Position numbers and translations under genes: made by a program
Notes under the pieces: model-generated
Told to the model about the DNA's origin: nothing
The model's input: the letters and a program-made list of their open reading frames with translations, nothing else
Databases searched by the model: none
NCBI RefSeq assembly: GCF_963662255.1
Contig: NC_085049.1
Location: forward strand, 22,290,142 to 22,354,141
Direction of reading: 5' to 3'
Length of the DNA stretch: 64,000 nucleotides
Origin: Cinclus cinclus
Taxonomy: Eukaryota > Chordata > Aves > Passeriformes > Cinclidae
Part shown: positions 63,409-64,000 of the stretch, one piece after another
How positions within the stretch are numbered: position 1 is the first letter of the stretch
How the letters are laid out: each line of letters starts with the position of its first letter

Positions 63409-64000
63409 AAGCCACTGCTCTTCACTGAAAAAAAGGCTCTCAGAGACTTAACACAAGCCCTTTCCAAGACTGTTCCTCTCTGTGAGCTTCACCTTGAAGA
63501 GGAGCAGTCATACAAGAGGGAGATGGATATCATTCACTGTGAATTCAAATGTAAAGATCCAACTTATTAGAAAAATACAAACTTGGAAAGGACATACTTT
63601 TTTTTTTTCCCTTCAATTCCCAAATTTTGCCAAAACCAAACAGGACCCAAGTGGAAGGAAAGCTCTCCCGTGACAATTCACATCTTTTTGCTGCCTTTGT
63701 AAGAGTCTTATTTGAGGGCACCTGTCTGGGCCAGAGTAATTCACACTGAGGGCAGGAGGGTGAATTATCCAAATTCCTTTACAATCTGGCTGACCAGAAT
63801 GGGAGGTGTGTGAAGTTCTGCAGGTCTGTCCTGATGGATCTGCTTGGGAGAGTGACAAACCTGCAGCCAGGAATTTCTGTGTATGATAAATAATGAAATT
63901 TGCTTTTTATTGCAGCAGAATAAAAACCTGGGTGCAGAGGAGAAAGATCTCTTTTCCAAGTGTAATGCCATAGCTGCAAACAAGGCTCTAACATCCTTCC
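63409..64000. other. Non-coding sequence to the window end
   Basis: Ordinary sequence. Overlapping minus-strand frames of 70-80 codons after 63545 match nothing known. No feature recognised. Confidence 0.45.

Overview
The window looks like vertebrate nuclear DNA, most likely from a bird. Four stretches, and a fifth weaker one, resemble CR1 (chicken repeat 1) LINEs. One of them still encodes a recognisable but dead CR1 reverse transcriptase (11625-12690, minus strand). I see no L1, Alu or other mammalian repeats. The sequence is AT-rich and repeat-poor, as in avian intergenic or intronic DNA. Two related solo LTR-like copies of one endogenous retroviral family (14579-15025 and 56639-57070) fit a bird too. 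A passerine is possible, but the sequence alone does not prove it.

No complete, confidently identified protein-coding gene is present. Most open frames are short and read from mobile-element or low-complexity sequence. The best coding lead is a three-exon model on the plus strand at 7000-8010. It has compatible splice phases, a stop codon and an AATAAA signal about 145 bases later, but I cannot match it to a known protein. The longest uninterrupted frame (241 codons, minus strand, 6225-6950) lies just upstream of it, has no recognisable domain and is unexplained. The clearest broken host gene is a decayed pair of C2H2 zinc fingers at 55495-55640.

Layout. 1-5650: a CTCF-like site beside a long CA microsatellite, AT and T tracts, a 13-bp TAATTA tandem array and a perfect 11-bp hairpin. 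5655-8010: an old CR1 scrap, the 241-codon frame and the candidate gene. 8011-14578: non-coding, with homeodomain-type AT-rich sequence and the CR1 reverse-transcriptase relic. 14579-15025: first LTR. 15026-48442: a long non-coding stretch with simple repeats, small tandem duplications, two G-quadruplex-type runs and a strong stem-loop at 44218. 48443-51150: two CR1 3' fragments. 55495-57070: zinc-finger relic and second LTR. 57071-64000: a modest CpG and CTCF-like cluster, then non-coding sequence with AAAC repeats.

Nothing here forms an operon, a CRISPR array or a clear new system. The parts most worth testing are the candidate gene at 7000-8010, the zinc-finger relic, the LTR pair with its 4-bp target duplication, and the compact hairpins and tandem arrays.
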